The translations under genes were made by a program, and so were the position numbers. The notes under the pieces were generated by a model. The model worked only from the letters and a program-made list of their open reading frames with translations, did no database searches and was not told the DNA's origin. From contig NZ_CP071462.1 in the NCBI RefSeq assembly GCF_017352155.2, forward strand, positions 2,170,001-2,234,000: a stretch of 64,000 bases of DNA. Direction: 5' to 3'. The stretch is from Haloterrigena alkaliphila. Its GTDB lineage: Archaea; Halobacteriota; Halobacteria; Halobacteriales; Natrialbaceae. This document shows positions 34,936 to 43,537 of the stretch, one piece after another. Each line of letters starts with the position of its first letter. The stretch's first letter is position 1.

Positions 34936-36846
34936 ATGGAGAACGCCGATACGGCGGGGAGCGAGGGTCGGATCGCGGCCGCCGCACTCGAGGCCGTCGT
35001 CGATCCCGTCGTCGCCGTCACCGACGGGACGATCACGTACGCCAACGGCGCGGCGCGGGACGCGTTCGGACTGGACGCGCCGACCGAGAGCGAGGACGGG
35101 GCCGGCGAGTGGGAGGCGAGTACGGCGATCGCGTGCTGGGGGCCACTCGAGGCGGCGATCGAGGAGACGACGGTCGGAACCGCGCGCCGCGTCTCGCTCG
35201 AGGCGGGTGAGGACGAGTACGACGCCCGCGTCCATCGCGCGGTCGACGGCGCGACGATCACGTTCGATCGACTCGAGGACGAGGCGACGGGGCGCGAGGC
35301 GACCGACCGCGACCGCGTCGTCAAGGACCGCGCCATCAACGAGGCGCCGGTCGGGATCACCATCTCCGATCCGGATCGGGAGGACAACCCGCTGGTCTAC
35401 GTTAACGACGCCTACCAGGAGATCACCGGCTACGGCTACGACGAGGTCGTCGGCCGCAACTGTCGGTTCCTGCAGGGCGAGGACTCGAGCGAAACGGCGA
35501 TCGCCGAGATGGCCGCGGCGATCGACGAGGATCGGCCGGTCACCGTCGAACTGCAGAACTACCGCAAGGACGGCACCGAGTTCTGGAACGAGGTGACGAT
35601 CGCACCGGTCCGCGACGAGGACGGTGCGGTCACCCACTACGTCGGGTTCCAGAACGACGTCACGGCGCGCAAGGAGGCCGAACTGGAACTCGAGCGCCGC
35701 ACCGCGGAACTCGAGTACATCCTCGAGCGCGTGGAGGGGCTGATCCAGGACGTCACGGCCGTCGTGGCGGGCTCGACCGATCGCGCGGAACTCGAGGCCG
35801 AAGTCTGCGACCGGATCGCCGCGGAGTCGGCCTACGACGGCGCCTGGATCGGCGAGCGCAATCCCGCGACGGGAACGATCGACGTCCGGGCGGGGGCCGG
35901 CGAGTACGCCGACGAGTCGAGGGGCGTCCCGGTCGACGCGGCCCACCCCGCGGCCGCCGCGCTCGCCGAGAACGCCGCCACGACCGACGCGCTCGAGGGG
36001 CGGACCCACGCGTCGTTCCCGCTGTCGTACAACGGCATCGAGTACGGCGTGCTCACCGTCCGGACCGACCGGGAGCGAACGATCGACGAGCGGGAGACGG
36101 TGATCCTCTCGGCGCTAGCCCGCGCGGTCGCCAGCGGCGTCAACGCCCGCGAGACCAGCCGCGTGCTCGAGACCGACGCCGTCGTCGCCGTCGAACTCGC
36201 GCTGACCGACCAAGCGCTGGCTCCGGTCGCGCTCTCCGCCGCGGCCGACTGCAGACTCGAGTACCGCCGGTCGGTCCACCGGACCGACGACGAGACCGCG
36301 TCGCTGTTCACCGTCACCGGCCCCGACGCGACCGCCGCCGACCTCGCCGCCGCGGCCGACGCCGCCGAGCTGGACTGTCGCGTCGTCCTCGAGCGCGAGG
36401 GAGAGTGTCTGATCGAACTCGCGGGCGGCGACGAACTGGTCGGCTGGCTCTCCGAGCGAGGCGTTCGCCTCGAGGCGATCGAGAGCGAGGACGGCCGGGC
36501 CCGCGTGACCCTCGAGATCCCCCGATCGGCCAACGTTCGGTCGATCGTCGAGGCGCTCGAGGACCGCTACGCCGGGACGGACATCGTCTCGTTTCAGCAA
36601 CGCGAGCGCGAGGGCGAGACCCGCCAGGAGTTCGCGGCCCGCCTCGAGCGCGACCTCACCGAGCGCCAGTTCGCCGCGATCCAGCGGGCGTATCTGAGCG
36701 GCTACTTCGAGTGGCCCCGTCCGACGACGGGCGAAGAACTCGCCCAGTCGATGGGCGTCTCGCGGCCGACGTTTCACGAACACCTGCGAACGGCCGAGAA
36801 AAAGCTGTGTCACGCCTTCTTCGGAGATACTGAGTCTTCGGGCTGA
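34936..36846 (+). CDS. Bat-like sensor-regulator: PAS, LOV, GAF, BAT, HTH_10
   Basis: Protein of 636 residues. A short PAS-like region (about 15-115) precedes a PAS domain of LOV type (about 130-255) with the flavin motif GRNCRFLQG (Cys176, the photo-adduct cysteine), NYRKDGTEFWNEV and YVGFQNDVT. A GAF domain follows (about 270-415), then a bacterioopsin-activator domain (about 420-560). The C-terminal helix-turn-helix has LTERQFAAIQRAYLSGYFEW. In Halobacterium, Bat activates bacterioopsin under low oxygen or light. Here the intact LOV motif suggests blue-light response; targets are unknown. Confidence 0.9.
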   Translation: MENADTAGSEGRIAAAALEAVVDPVVAVTDGTITYANGAARDAFGLDAPTESEDGAGEWEASTAIACWGPLEAAIEETTVGTARRVSLEAGEDEYDARVHRAVDGATITFDRLEDEATGREATDRDRVVKDRAINEAPVGITISDPDREDNPLVYVNDAYQEITGYGYDEVVGRNCRFLQGEDSSETAIAEMAAAIDEDRPVTVELQNYRKDGTEFWNEVTIAPVRDEDGAVTHYVGFQNDVTARKEAELELERRTAELEYILERVEGLIQDVTAVVAGSTDRAELEAEVCDRIAAESAYDGAWIGERNPATGTIDVRAGAGEYADESRGVPVDAAHPAAAALAENAATTDALEGRTHASFPLSYNGIEYGVLTVRTDRERTIDERETVILSALARAVASGVNARETSRVLETDAVVAVELALTDQALAPVALSAAADCRLEYRRSVHRTDDETASLFTVTGPDATAADLAAAADAAELDCRVVLEREGECLIELAGGDELVGWLSERGVRLEAIESEDGRARVTLEIPRSANVRSIVEALEDRYAGTDIVSFQQREREGETRQEFAARLERDLTERQFAAIQRAYLSGYFEWPRPTTGEELAQSMGVSRPTFHEHLRTAEKKLCHAFFGDTESSG

Positions 36847-36944
36847 TACTGCAGGCCGGAATGGCCGTCCTAACGGACTGTAGCCCCGAGTTATGGGTTG
36901 GACGGTCGCGGATATTTATCCGTCGGCTCGTGATAGCTCGGGAT

Positions 36945-37139
36945 ATGCTCGACAGTGTAACGGCGGTTCCGCTTCAGATGGGCGGCGGTGGATTCCTGTA
37001 CTGGGCGCTGATCTTCTTCGTGCTCGCGATCGTCGCCGCAGCCGTCGGTGCCCGCGGCGTCGCGGGCGTCTCGATGGAGATCGCCCGGATCTTCGTGCTG
37101 ATCTTCATCATCCTCGCGATCGTCGCGTTACTGTTGTAG
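36945..37139 (+). CDS. DUF1328-type two-helix membrane protein
   Basis: Protein of 64 residues. Two membrane helices (FLYWALIFFVLAIVAAAVG and IARIFVLIFIILAIVALLL) are joined by the ARGVAGVSME turn that marks the DUF1328/YtjA family. ATG at 36945 is about 29 nt after TATTTAT (36913-36919), so it is leaderless. An upstream in-frame codon at 36861 would be inside the promoter. Function unknown; similar bacterial proteins respond to envelope stress. Confidence 0.83.
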   Translation: MLDSVTAVPLQMGGGGFLYWALIFFVLAIVAAAVGARGVAGVSMEIARIFVLIFIILAIVALLL

Positions 37140-37451
37140 CGGCCGACGGCCGGCCTGCGACTCGGTGGCGCGAGCCCGCGAACGGGCCACCGGCGACGCT
37201 TCGGTGGCAGTGATGGATCCGTCCTCGAGTCGCATTGCCGTCTCGAGTCACCGGCGCAGTGTGCCGGATGTATCACGGGTTACGATCTGGCAGTTTTTGC
37301 TCGCCAGTTCTCGAGTCGATAATTCAACGCGGTCTCCCCTCTCTTCGGATCCGTCTGGAATTTCTCCCTCGGAGATAATAACCACATCTGGTTACGTCTG
37401 GGTGAGAACGCCTAACAGGATAGCCGTCCAAATGAACGGTGTGGAGTTATC
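37140..37451. other. 312-bp intergenic region before the AOR gene
   Basis: No gene. It becomes AT-rich toward the AOR start. It contains the palindrome described at 37379-37394 and a possible promoter (GATAATAA at 37374-37381 or CTAACAGG at 37412-37419). Confidence 0.5.
37379..37394. promoter_or_regulatory. Palindrome TAACCA-CATC-TGGTTA upstream of the AOR gene
   Basis: A perfect 6-bp inverted repeat with a 4-bp spacer, 57 nt before the AOR start codon and next to a TATA-like GATAATAA. Its placement suits a repressor or activator site. No known protein is assigned. Confidence 0.4.
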
Positions 37452-39374
37452 ATGACTGATATGGGAGGATTCCAGGATCACGTCGCTCGTATCGACCTTT
37501 CGGAGGGGGACGTCGCCTACGAGTCGATCGACGACGAGGACGCGGAGAAGTACATCGGTGCGCGCGGCCTCGGGGTGAAGTACGTCTTCGAGCAGGGACC
37601 GGACGTCGACCCGCTCGGGCCCGACAACTTGCTCGCGTTCATGAACGGGCCGCTGTCGGGCACGCAGGTGACCATGAGCGGGCGGATCGCGGTCTGTACG
37701 AAGTCGCCGTTGACCGGCACCGTCACGGACAGCCACCACGGCGGCTGGTCGGGCGCCCGGCTCAAGTGGGCCGGTTTCGACGGCCTGCTGTTCGAGGGAC
37801 AGGCGGACGAACCGGTCTACGCCGTCGTCGAGGACGGCGAAGTCGAACTGCGAGACGCCTCGCACCTCTGGGGTGAGGGCTTCCACGACACTCGAGACGC
37901 GATCGAGGAGGAGGTCGAGGGCGCCTACGGGAAGAACCTCAGCATCATGGGGATCGGTCCCGGCGGCGAGAACGGCGTCAAGTACGCCTGCATCATGAAC
38001 GAGGACGATCGGGCCTCGGGCCGGGGCGGTACCGGCTGCGTGATGGGGTCGAAGAACCTCAAGGCGGTCGTCGTCAAGTCGACGACGAAAATGCCGAAGC
38101 CGGCCGACTCGGAGACGTTCACGGAGGGCCACCAGCAGGCGATGCAGGCCATTCAGGAGTCGGAGGTCACCGCGCCCAACGAGGGCGGCCTCTCGATGTA
38201 CGGGACGAACGTCCTGATGAACATCGGCGAGGAGATGGACGGCCTCCCGACGAAGAACGGCCGGTACACCTCGACCGAGGCCATGCGCGAGGCCGAGGGC
38301 GTCGACATCGACGCCGAGCGCGTCTCCGGCGAGAACGTCCGAGAGAACATCCTCGTCGACGAGCCGACCTGCCACTCCTGCCCGGTCGCCTGCAAGAAGG
38401 AAGTCGAGGTGACGGCGATGCACAAGGGCGAGGAGCTGAACGTCCGCACCGAGTCCTACGAGTACGAGTCGGCCTACGCGCTCGGGCCGAACTCCGGCCA
38501 CACCGACCGAGACAAGGTCGCCCTCATGATCGACCGCTGTAACGACATGGGCGTCGACACCATCGACACTGGCAACATGATGGCGATGGCCATGGAGATG
38601 TCCGAGGAGGGCAAACTCGAGGACGAAGGCGAACTCGAGTGGGGCGACCACGAGACGATGCTCGACCTGATCGAGCGGATCGCCTACCGCGAGGACGACC
38701 TCGCCGACCTGCTCGCCGAGGGACCGAAGCGCGTCGCCGACCGGAAGGACGCCGCGGAGAATTCGCTGGCCGTCAAGGGCCAGACCATCGCGGCCTACGA
38801 CCCCCGTTGCATGAAGGGGATGGGCATCGGCTACGCCACCTCGAACCGCGGGGCCTGCCACCTGCGGGGCTACACGCCAGCCGCGGAGATCCTCGGCATC
38901 CCCGAGAAGGTCGATCCCTACGAGTACGAGGGGAAGGGCGAACTCACCGCCCAGTTCCAGGACCTCCACGCCATCAGCGACTCGTTCGACATCTGCAAGT
39001 TCAACGCCTTCGCGGAGGGCATCGAGGAGTACGTCCTCCAGTACAACGGGATGACCGGCCGCGACGTCGGCGAGGAGGAACTGCTCGAGGCCGGCGAGCG
39101 CATCTACAACCTCGAGCGCTACTACAACAACCTCAACGGCTTCGACGGCAGCGACGACTCGCTGCCCGCGCGCTTCCTCGAGGACGGCATCCCCGGCCAG
39201 GGCGCCAGCGAGGGCGAGTACTGCGAACTCGAGGAGATGAAAGAAGAGTACTACGACCACCGCGGCTGGGTCGACGGCGTCGTCCCCGACGAGAAACTTG
39301 ACGACCTCGGGATCGATATCGGTCCGGGCACGGGCGTCTCCGCAGGCGATTCGCCGGCGCCGGCCGACGACTGA
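37452..39374 (+). CDS. aor: Aldehyde ferredoxin oxidoreductase family protein (tungsten/molybdopterin)
   Basis: Protein of 640 residues. The N-terminal AOR domain binds the bis-pterin (YIGARGLGVKYVFEQG, MSGRIAVCTKSPLTG, GPGGENGVKYACIMNEDDRASGRGG). The iron-sulfur cysteines are in CHSCPVAC (about residue 311), and the last ligand is in SFDICKFN. It oxidises aldehydes to acids with ferredoxin. The closest subgroup is uncertain; haloarchaea have several paralogues. A decayed fragment of the gene is at 40720-40802. Confidence 0.9.
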   Translation: MTDMGGFQDHVARIDLSEGDVAYESIDDEDAEKYIGARGLGVKYVFEQGPDVDPLGPDNLLAFMNGPLSGTQVTMSGRIAVCTKSPLTGTVTDSHHGGWSGARLKWAGFDGLLFEGQADEPVYAVVEDGEVELRDASHLWGEGFHDTRDAIEEEVEGAYGKNLSIMGIGPGGENGVKYACIMNEDDRASGRGGTGCVMGSKNLKAVVVKSTTKMPKPADSETFTEGHQQAMQAIQESEVTAPNEGGLSMYGTNVLMNIGEEMDGLPTKNGRYTSTEAMREAEGVDIDAERVSGENVRENILVDEPTCHSCPVACKKEVEVTAMHKGEELNVRTESYEYESAYALGPNSGHTDRDKVALMIDRCNDMGVDTIDTGNMMAMAMEMSEEGKLEDEGELEWGDHETMLDLIERIAYREDDLADLLAEGPKRVADRKDAAENSLAVKGQTIAAYDPRCMKGMGIGYATSNRGACHLRGYTPAAEILGIPEKVDPYEYEGKGELTAQFQDLHAISDSFDICKFNAFAEGIEEYVLQYNGMTGRDVGEEELLEAGERIYNLERYYNNLNGFDGSDDSLPARFLEDGIPGQGASEGEYCELEEMKEEYYDHRGWVDGVVPDEKLDDLGIDIGPGTGVSAGDSPAPADD

Positions 39375-39397
39375 TCGTCGCTCGCTGACGGGTGTCG

Positions 39398-40018
39398 TCA
39401 GCCCGGGAACTCGAGGTCGCCGAATCGCTCGCGGTTCATCGTGGTGACGACGAACCGTCTCACCGTGTCGACCAGTTCCGTTTCCGTCTCGTACGTTTCG
39501 ATGCGCAGATCCCATCGCGTTCGAGCCGACCTGATCATCTCGCTGGTCACGTTCGCCTCGTAAACGAAGACGATCCTGTCGCCGTGGGTTTCCGCGAGAT
39601 TCTCCAAGATACTTCCCGCCTCCTCTCCGACCCCGAAGTTGTGGCCGAGAAACGGCAGAACGAACACCGTCGCGTTCGCACAGCTAGAAAACTCGATACT
39701 CTGGGTCACTGCGTCGACTTCGTCCGTGTCGACGTTCACGTCGACTGCGAGAAACGCATTCACCCCCGGATCGGCCCGGAGATTCCCTTGAAGACGTCGT
39801 AGCAGGGCTTTCGCTTCGTCGATCGAGTCCTCGTTCTGAAAGAGTTTCCTGAGCGGACCGGGAAGGGAGTCGACGTCTACCTCCGCTCGCTCCTCGTCAG
39901 TCAAGACGTAGTTCAAGTTGAACGACTTGTACGGACCCATCAGGTAGAGAAGAAACCTGTCGTACGAGACGTCCCCCAGTTGGCGGGTGATGAGTTCCCG
40001 GGTGATCTCCGAAGTCAC
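39398..40018 (-). CDS. Conserved haloarchaeal protein (DUF7509-like)
   Basis: Protein of 206 residues starting with GTG at 40018. Key blocks are QLGDVSYDRFLLYLMGPYKS, LLRRLQGNLRADPGVNAFLAVD, FVLPFLGHNFGVGEE and TMNRERFGDLEF. The blocks suggest a TIR-like or nucleoside-hydrolase-like alpha/beta fold, but I cannot confirm this. The start is fixed by the strong TATA box at 40041-40050, exactly 27 nt upstream; the longer in-frame start at 40081 would lie upstream of it. It is divergent from an ArsR-type regulator that begins 95 nt away. Confidence 0.78.
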   Translation of the reverse strand: MTSEITRELITRQLGDVSYDRFLLYLMGPYKSFNLNYVLTDEERAEVDVDSLPGPLRKLFQNEDSIDEAKALLRRLQGNLRADPGVNAFLAVDVNVDTDEVDAVTQSIEFSSCANATVFVLPFLGHNFGVGEEAGSILENLAETHGDRIVFVYEANVTSEMIRSARTRWDLRIETYETETELVDTVRRFVVTTMNRERFGDLEFPG

Positions 40019-40040
40019 GGCGGGAACGATTCGTGGCGGA

Positions 40041-40050
40041 TATATAAAAG
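40041..40050 (-). promoter_or_regulatory. TATA box of the DUF7509-like gene
   Basis: Minus-strand CTTTTATATA, centred 27 nt before the GTG at 40018; it decides that start and makes the transcript leaderless. Confidence 0.7.
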
Positions 40051-40113
40051 AGGGCATTTTCAGTGGATATTGGCTTGACAAAGACTAAATCACGGTGGGG
40101 CGTAGTCCGATAC

Positions 40114-40530
40114 ATGATGGGGACGAAAACCACGCGGATCGGCGACGATGCGCCGGAGGATCCGGAAGACCTCCTTCCGGAACGGAGCGTGCTCTCTCTC
40201 GAGGAGTATCTCGACATGCAGGCCGCGATCGCGAACCGGACTCGGTTCGAGATCGTCTATCGGCTCTCTCACGCGGACGAACTGACGCCCACGGAACTCG
40301 ACGCGGTGATGGACGTGGACGACAGCACGCTCCACTACCACCTCAACGAACTCCGCGACGTGGGGCTCGTCGAGAAGCGTGTCCGTACGGAGCGGGACCG
40401 CGACGGCCTCTACACCTACTATCGGTCGACGGTGCTCGGCGACGTGATTCTCGAGCACGGCCTCGAGGAACTCATCCGACGCGAACGGGACTTCCGCGAG
40501 GCGTACGATAGTAGCCGCGACGGCGACTGA
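40114..40530 (+). CDS. ArsR-type winged-helix transcription regulator
   Basis: Protein of 138 residues. After an acidic N-terminus, a winged helix covers about 35-115. AIANRTRFEIVYRLSHADEL, TPTELDAVMDVDDSTLHYHLNEL and GLVEKRVRTERDRDG are the H1, recognition helix and wing. A second ATG follows the first (40117). It shares a short divergent region with the DUF7509-like gene and may regulate it. No metal-binding cysteines, so a non-metal signal. Confidence 0.85.
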   Translation: MMGTKTTRIGDDAPEDPEDLLPERSVLSLEEYLDMQAAIANRTRFEIVYRLSHADELTPTELDAVMDVDDSTLHYHLNELRDVGLVEKRVRTERDRDGLYTYYRSTVLGDVILEHGLEELIRRERDFREAYDSSRDGD

Positions 40531-40719
40531 GCCCGCTCGACGTCCGAACCACTCCTCTCCGCGTTGCACCCTCGGGCGTGAGCGAAGCGGATTCGCGCGA
40601 GGTCACGCCGCGGCGTCTCGTTCCGGAACCCATTCGAGGAGCGGACCTGACTCGGGGACGGCGAGTGCCGCGATCGATCGCCCGGCGAAAAAACGCCGCC
40701 GCGCGAACGGCGACGGCGT

Positions 40720-40802
40720 ACGTTCACAGAAGGCCACCAGTAGGCGGTGCAGACCATCCGGGAGTCGGCGGTCACCGCACCCAACGAGGGCGGCCGCTCG
40801 AT
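40720..40802 (+). pseudogene. Decayed fragment of the aldehyde ferredoxin oxidoreductase gene
   Basis: About 83 bp that match 38115-38197 inside the AOR gene at roughly 73 positions by eye. The translation reads TFTEGHQ, then a stop, then AVQTIRESAVTAPNEGG, against TFTEGHQQAMQAIQESEVTA in the intact gene. The fragment is in the same orientation, 1.3 kb after the end of the AOR gene. It lies in the 345-nt gap between the ArsR gene and the SMR transporter. Confidence 0.8.
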
Positions 40803-40875
40803 TCCGTTCGAAATCCGTTACAGCGTAGTGAACAACAGAAGCTATAGACGGATCCGACGACGAGGTGCGGTCGAA

Positions 40876-41199
40876 ATGTCGTGGTATCTCCTGGTACTCG
40901 CGGGCGTGTTCGAAATCGGCTGGGCGATCGGCCTCCAGTACTCGGACGGCCTCTCGAAACCGGTGCCGACGCTCGGCACCGTCGTCGCCCTCGTCATCAG
41001 CATGGTACTGTTGGCACGGGCCGTCGAAGACCTCCCCATCGGCACGGCGTACGCAGTCTGGACGGGGATCGGCGCCGTCGGGACGGCCTCGCTCGGGATC
41101 GTCCTCTTCGACGAACCGGCCACCCTCGCCCGGATGCTGTTCATCGGCGTGATCGTCGTCGGTATCGTCGGCCTCCACGCCGTTTCCGGCGCCCACTAA
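40876..41199 (+). CDS. SMR-family small multidrug/cation exporter (SugE/Gdx-like)
   Basis: Protein of 107 residues with four membrane helices. It starts SWYLLVLAGVFEIGWAIGLQ, where the Glu in FEIGWA is the SMR proton/substrate site. GTAYAVWTGIGAVGTA and the LFDEP turn follow; the WAIGLQYS pattern fits the SugE/Gdx (guanidinium) branch better than EmrE. ATG at 40876 follows a TATA-like CTATAGA (40842-40848). The upstream in-frame start at 40747 would include the AOR relic. Confidence 0.87.
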   Translation: MSWYLLVLAGVFEIGWAIGLQYSDGLSKPVPTLGTVVALVISMVLLARAVEDLPIGTAYAVWTGIGAVGTASLGIVLFDEPATLARMLFIGVIVVGIVGLHAVSGAH

Positions 41200-41357
41200 C
41201 TCGGTCTCGGCGTCGCACGGCTCCGCTCGGTTCGAACGCAGCTCTCGGTCCGCTCGAGGCGCGAGCGAGCGGCCCGGTCCGAAGGCGGTATCGAAATCAG
41301 TGACTCATCTCCTACTTCTTTCACGTCGCACGTCGTAGTCGGTCGAGAGCGCTTCCA

Positions 41358-41801
41358 ATGACTCCGATCCTGTCCGCCCCCGTCCAGCGACGGTCGTTCC
41401 GGCCGTCCGTGTTCGTCTTCCCGCTCGGTCTCTGGGTGGTGATGGCGGTCGTCGCCGTCGCCAACGGGGGCTTCAGGGAAACCGTGCTCATCCCCCGAGT
41501 GGGGGAGTACACCGGTCACGTCCTCAGTACGGCGCTCCTGATCGCCGCGGTTCTCGTCCTCTCGGCCCTCTACTTCGCGCGCTCGTCGATCGACTACTCG
41601 CGGGCCGAACTGCTGCTCGTCGGGATCCTCTGGACGGTGCTGACGGTCGGGTTCGAGTTCCTCGTCGGTGCCCTCGAGGGAACGCCGGTCAGCGCGACCC
41701 TCGCGCAATACGACGTCTTCGCGGGGCAGGTGTGGATACTCGTGCCGCTGACGCTCCTCACCGCGCCCTTGCTCTTCGGGGCAGTCCTCGCCGATGACTG
41801 A
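41358..41801 (+). CDS. Integral membrane protein, four helices
   Basis: Protein of 147 residues. Hydrophobic segments are FVFPLGLWVVMAVVAVANGG, VLSTALLIAAVLVLSALYF, LLLVGILWTVLTVGFEFLVG and VWILVPLTLLTAPLLFGAVL. A FEFLVG segment puts an acid inside helix 3. I do not recognise a family with certainty. It stands alone after the SMR gene. Confidence 0.7.
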   Translation: MTPILSAPVQRRSFRPSVFVFPLGLWVVMAVVAVANGGFRETVLIPRVGEYTGHVLSTALLIAAVLVLSALYFARSSIDYSRAELLLVGILWTVLTVGFEFLVGALEGTPVSATLAQYDVFAGQVWILVPLTLLTAPLLFGAVLADD

Positions 41802-42073
41802 GCGAGCCCGGCGAGGACGACCGTTACCGCGCTCGCGATGGCGCCGACGAGGGTGGGGATCGAGAGAAGCAGAAACGGGAGCCGATCGCCGCAGACGAAC
41901 TCCGAACGGGTATCGAGAACGGACGCCTCGAGCGAACTATCCCTCGGAGCGAATCCGCCGATAGCGGGGGTGATAGCCGAATAAACGTTCGATCTGCGCG
42001 GCCGTCGTGGGTCCGCTACGACGTCGCCGAGCAGTGGTCGTGCAAGCGGTTCGGTCGGGTCCGTCGGCGGCGC

Positions 42074-42460
42074 TCAGTCGTCGGCGACGGCGTAGTTCGC
42101 GCCGGCCTCGTTCTCGACGCTCGGTTTCGTCAACTCGATCTCGAGTTCGCCGTCGTCGAGCGAGACGAGTACGTCGTCGAAGGACGTGCGGTACTCGGTC
42201 GCGTGCTTGCCGGAGGTGTTGATCCGGACGCGCTCCTCGACCAGTTCGGCCTCGGTCAGCTTCTCGACTTTCCGGTAGGCCGTCGACGTCGGGATGTCAC
42301 ACTGCTCGGAGAGTTCCGTCGCGGTCAGCGACTCCTCGCTCGTCGCCTCGAGGATGGCTCGGCAGGCGTCGTCGTCCAGGGCGCCGAGCACCGCGCCGGC
42401 GTCGGTCGCGTCGTCGGTTGCGGGCCATCCTCGCTTCGTAGTGGAGTTCGTAGCGGACAT
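42074..42460 (-). CDS. Winged-helix transcription regulator (ArsR/TrmB-like)
   Basis: Protein of 128 residues. The winged helix spans about 22-90: GALDDDACRAILEATSEESL, TATELSEQCDIPTSTAYRKV and AELVEERVRI. The C-terminal 40 residues carry an acidic strand pair. It resembles the regulator class in which a short HTH protein lies next to a Bat-like factor. It is divergent from the Bat-type gene at 42735; the shared region has a GGCCCTTTATATGG at 42513-42526. Confidence 0.83.
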   Translation of the reverse strand: MSATNSTTKRGWPATDDATDAGAVLGALDDDACRAILEATSEESLTATELSEQCDIPTSTAYRKVEKLTEAELVEERVRINTSGKHATEYRTSFDDVLVSLDDGELEIELTKPSVENEAGANYAVADD

Positions 42461-42734
42461 CGTCTACTCTCTACTACTGGCCGGTGGCCCTCCAAATGAG
42501 TCCCACTAAATCGTGGCCCTTTATATGGGGCGTCGAAAATCGCCGTGCGAACCGCTGTCAGCGGCGTTCGTCGGCGGCCGGACGGCGGGTGGCCCGGCCC
42601 CGCTCGAGCGAGGGGGATCGATCTATATTGGACAGGGGGCGACTCGCACCGAGCGGGCCCAGTAGCGGGTCGACGCTCGGACCGAAACGGGACAGGACAC
42701 AGGGTTTAGGAGGCCGGGTGCCGCAGGGACAGCT

Positions 42735-43397
42735 ATGCCTTCGGGGATTCGGGCGGAAGTAAAGATCGAGGACCCCGCCGGCTGCGTCGTCACGGCGGCG
42801 TCCGCGGCGGCGAGCGGACGGGTCCACTCCGTTTCGAAGAGCACGAATCCGGACGCGCCCGAGCGCGTCACCGAGGAGTTCCTGCTCGAGGCCGAGGAGT
42901 ACCCCGACGCGTTCGACGTCGACCCCGAGCCGTCGCGGGTGTTTTCCTACGGCTCGGGCGAGGTCTATCGCTTTACGCGCGAACTCGGACAGGGGTGTCC
43001 CTGCGAGTGCGTCGAGCGCCACGACTCGCCCGTGACCGACGTCCGAACGCGGGGCTCGTCGCTGTACCTGACCTTCCACGCGCCGGACATGGAGGGACTG
43101 CAGGCGATCATCGGCGACCTCATGGAGCGGTGTTCGACCCTCGACGTCCAGCGGCTGCTCCAGTCCCAGCAGGACCACGACGAGGGGACCCTCGTCTTCG
43201 TCGACCGGAGCACGCTGACCGCCCGTCAGCTCGAGGTGCTCGAGACGGCCCACCGGATGGGGTACTTCGAGCACCCAAAGCGGGCCAACGCCGGCGAGGT
43301 CGCCGCTGAACTCGAGATCTCCGCGACGACGCTGACCGAACACCTCGCGGCCGCACAGACGAAGCTCCTCGACGCGATCCTCGACTACGAGGACTGA
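42735..43397 (+). CDS. Bat/HTH_10 regulator with CPCEC motif (DmsR-like)
   Basis: Protein of 220 residues. The N-terminal half (1-150) is bacterioopsin-activator-like and has a GQGCPCECVERHDSPV cysteine motif, which may bind a metal or respond to redox. The C-terminal helix-turn-helix is LTARQLEVLETAHRMGYFEH followed by NAGEVAAELEISATTLTEHL. Regulators with this cysteine cluster control anaerobic respiration in some haloarchaea; that link is inference here. ATG at 42735 follows a TATA-like GGTTTAGG (42702-42709) by 28 nt. Confidence 0.86.
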   Translation: MPSGIRAEVKIEDPAGCVVTAASAAASGRVHSVSKSTNPDAPERVTEEFLLEAEEYPDAFDVDPEPSRVFSYGSGEVYRFTRELGQGCPCECVERHDSPVTDVRTRGSSLYLTFHAPDMEGLQAIIGDLMERCSTLDVQRLLQSQQDHDEGTLVFVDRSTLTARQLEVLETAHRMGYFEHPKRANAGEVAAELEISATTLTEHLAAAQTKLLDAILDYED

Positions 43398-43489
43398 CCG
43401 GCCCTCGGTCGATCATCGTTCAAAAACGCTTCGGGAACTACTGGCGTTCGGTGCCGAACCGCAACCCTATATATAGTGGACGCACAGCT

Positions 43490-43537
43490 ATGAACGTAGG
43501 CGACCCACGGTACACACGAATCACGCCCCCGTCATGA
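43490..43537 (+). other. Possible leader ORF overlapping the zinc-ribbon start
   Basis: ATG followed by 14 codons (MNVGDPRYTRITPPS) and a TGA that overlaps the ATG of the next gene (ATGA at 43534-43537). A strong TATA stretch, CTATATATAG, lies at 43468-43477. It may be a translated leader that couples to the zinc-ribbon gene. Confidence 0.35.

Noticed and set aside
41802-42073. Minus-strand hydrophobic stretch (LPFLLLSIPTLVGAIASAVT)
   Set aside because: It would make one or two membrane helices, but the frame has no ATG or GTG at a suitable place; I could not support a start, so it is left as intergenic.
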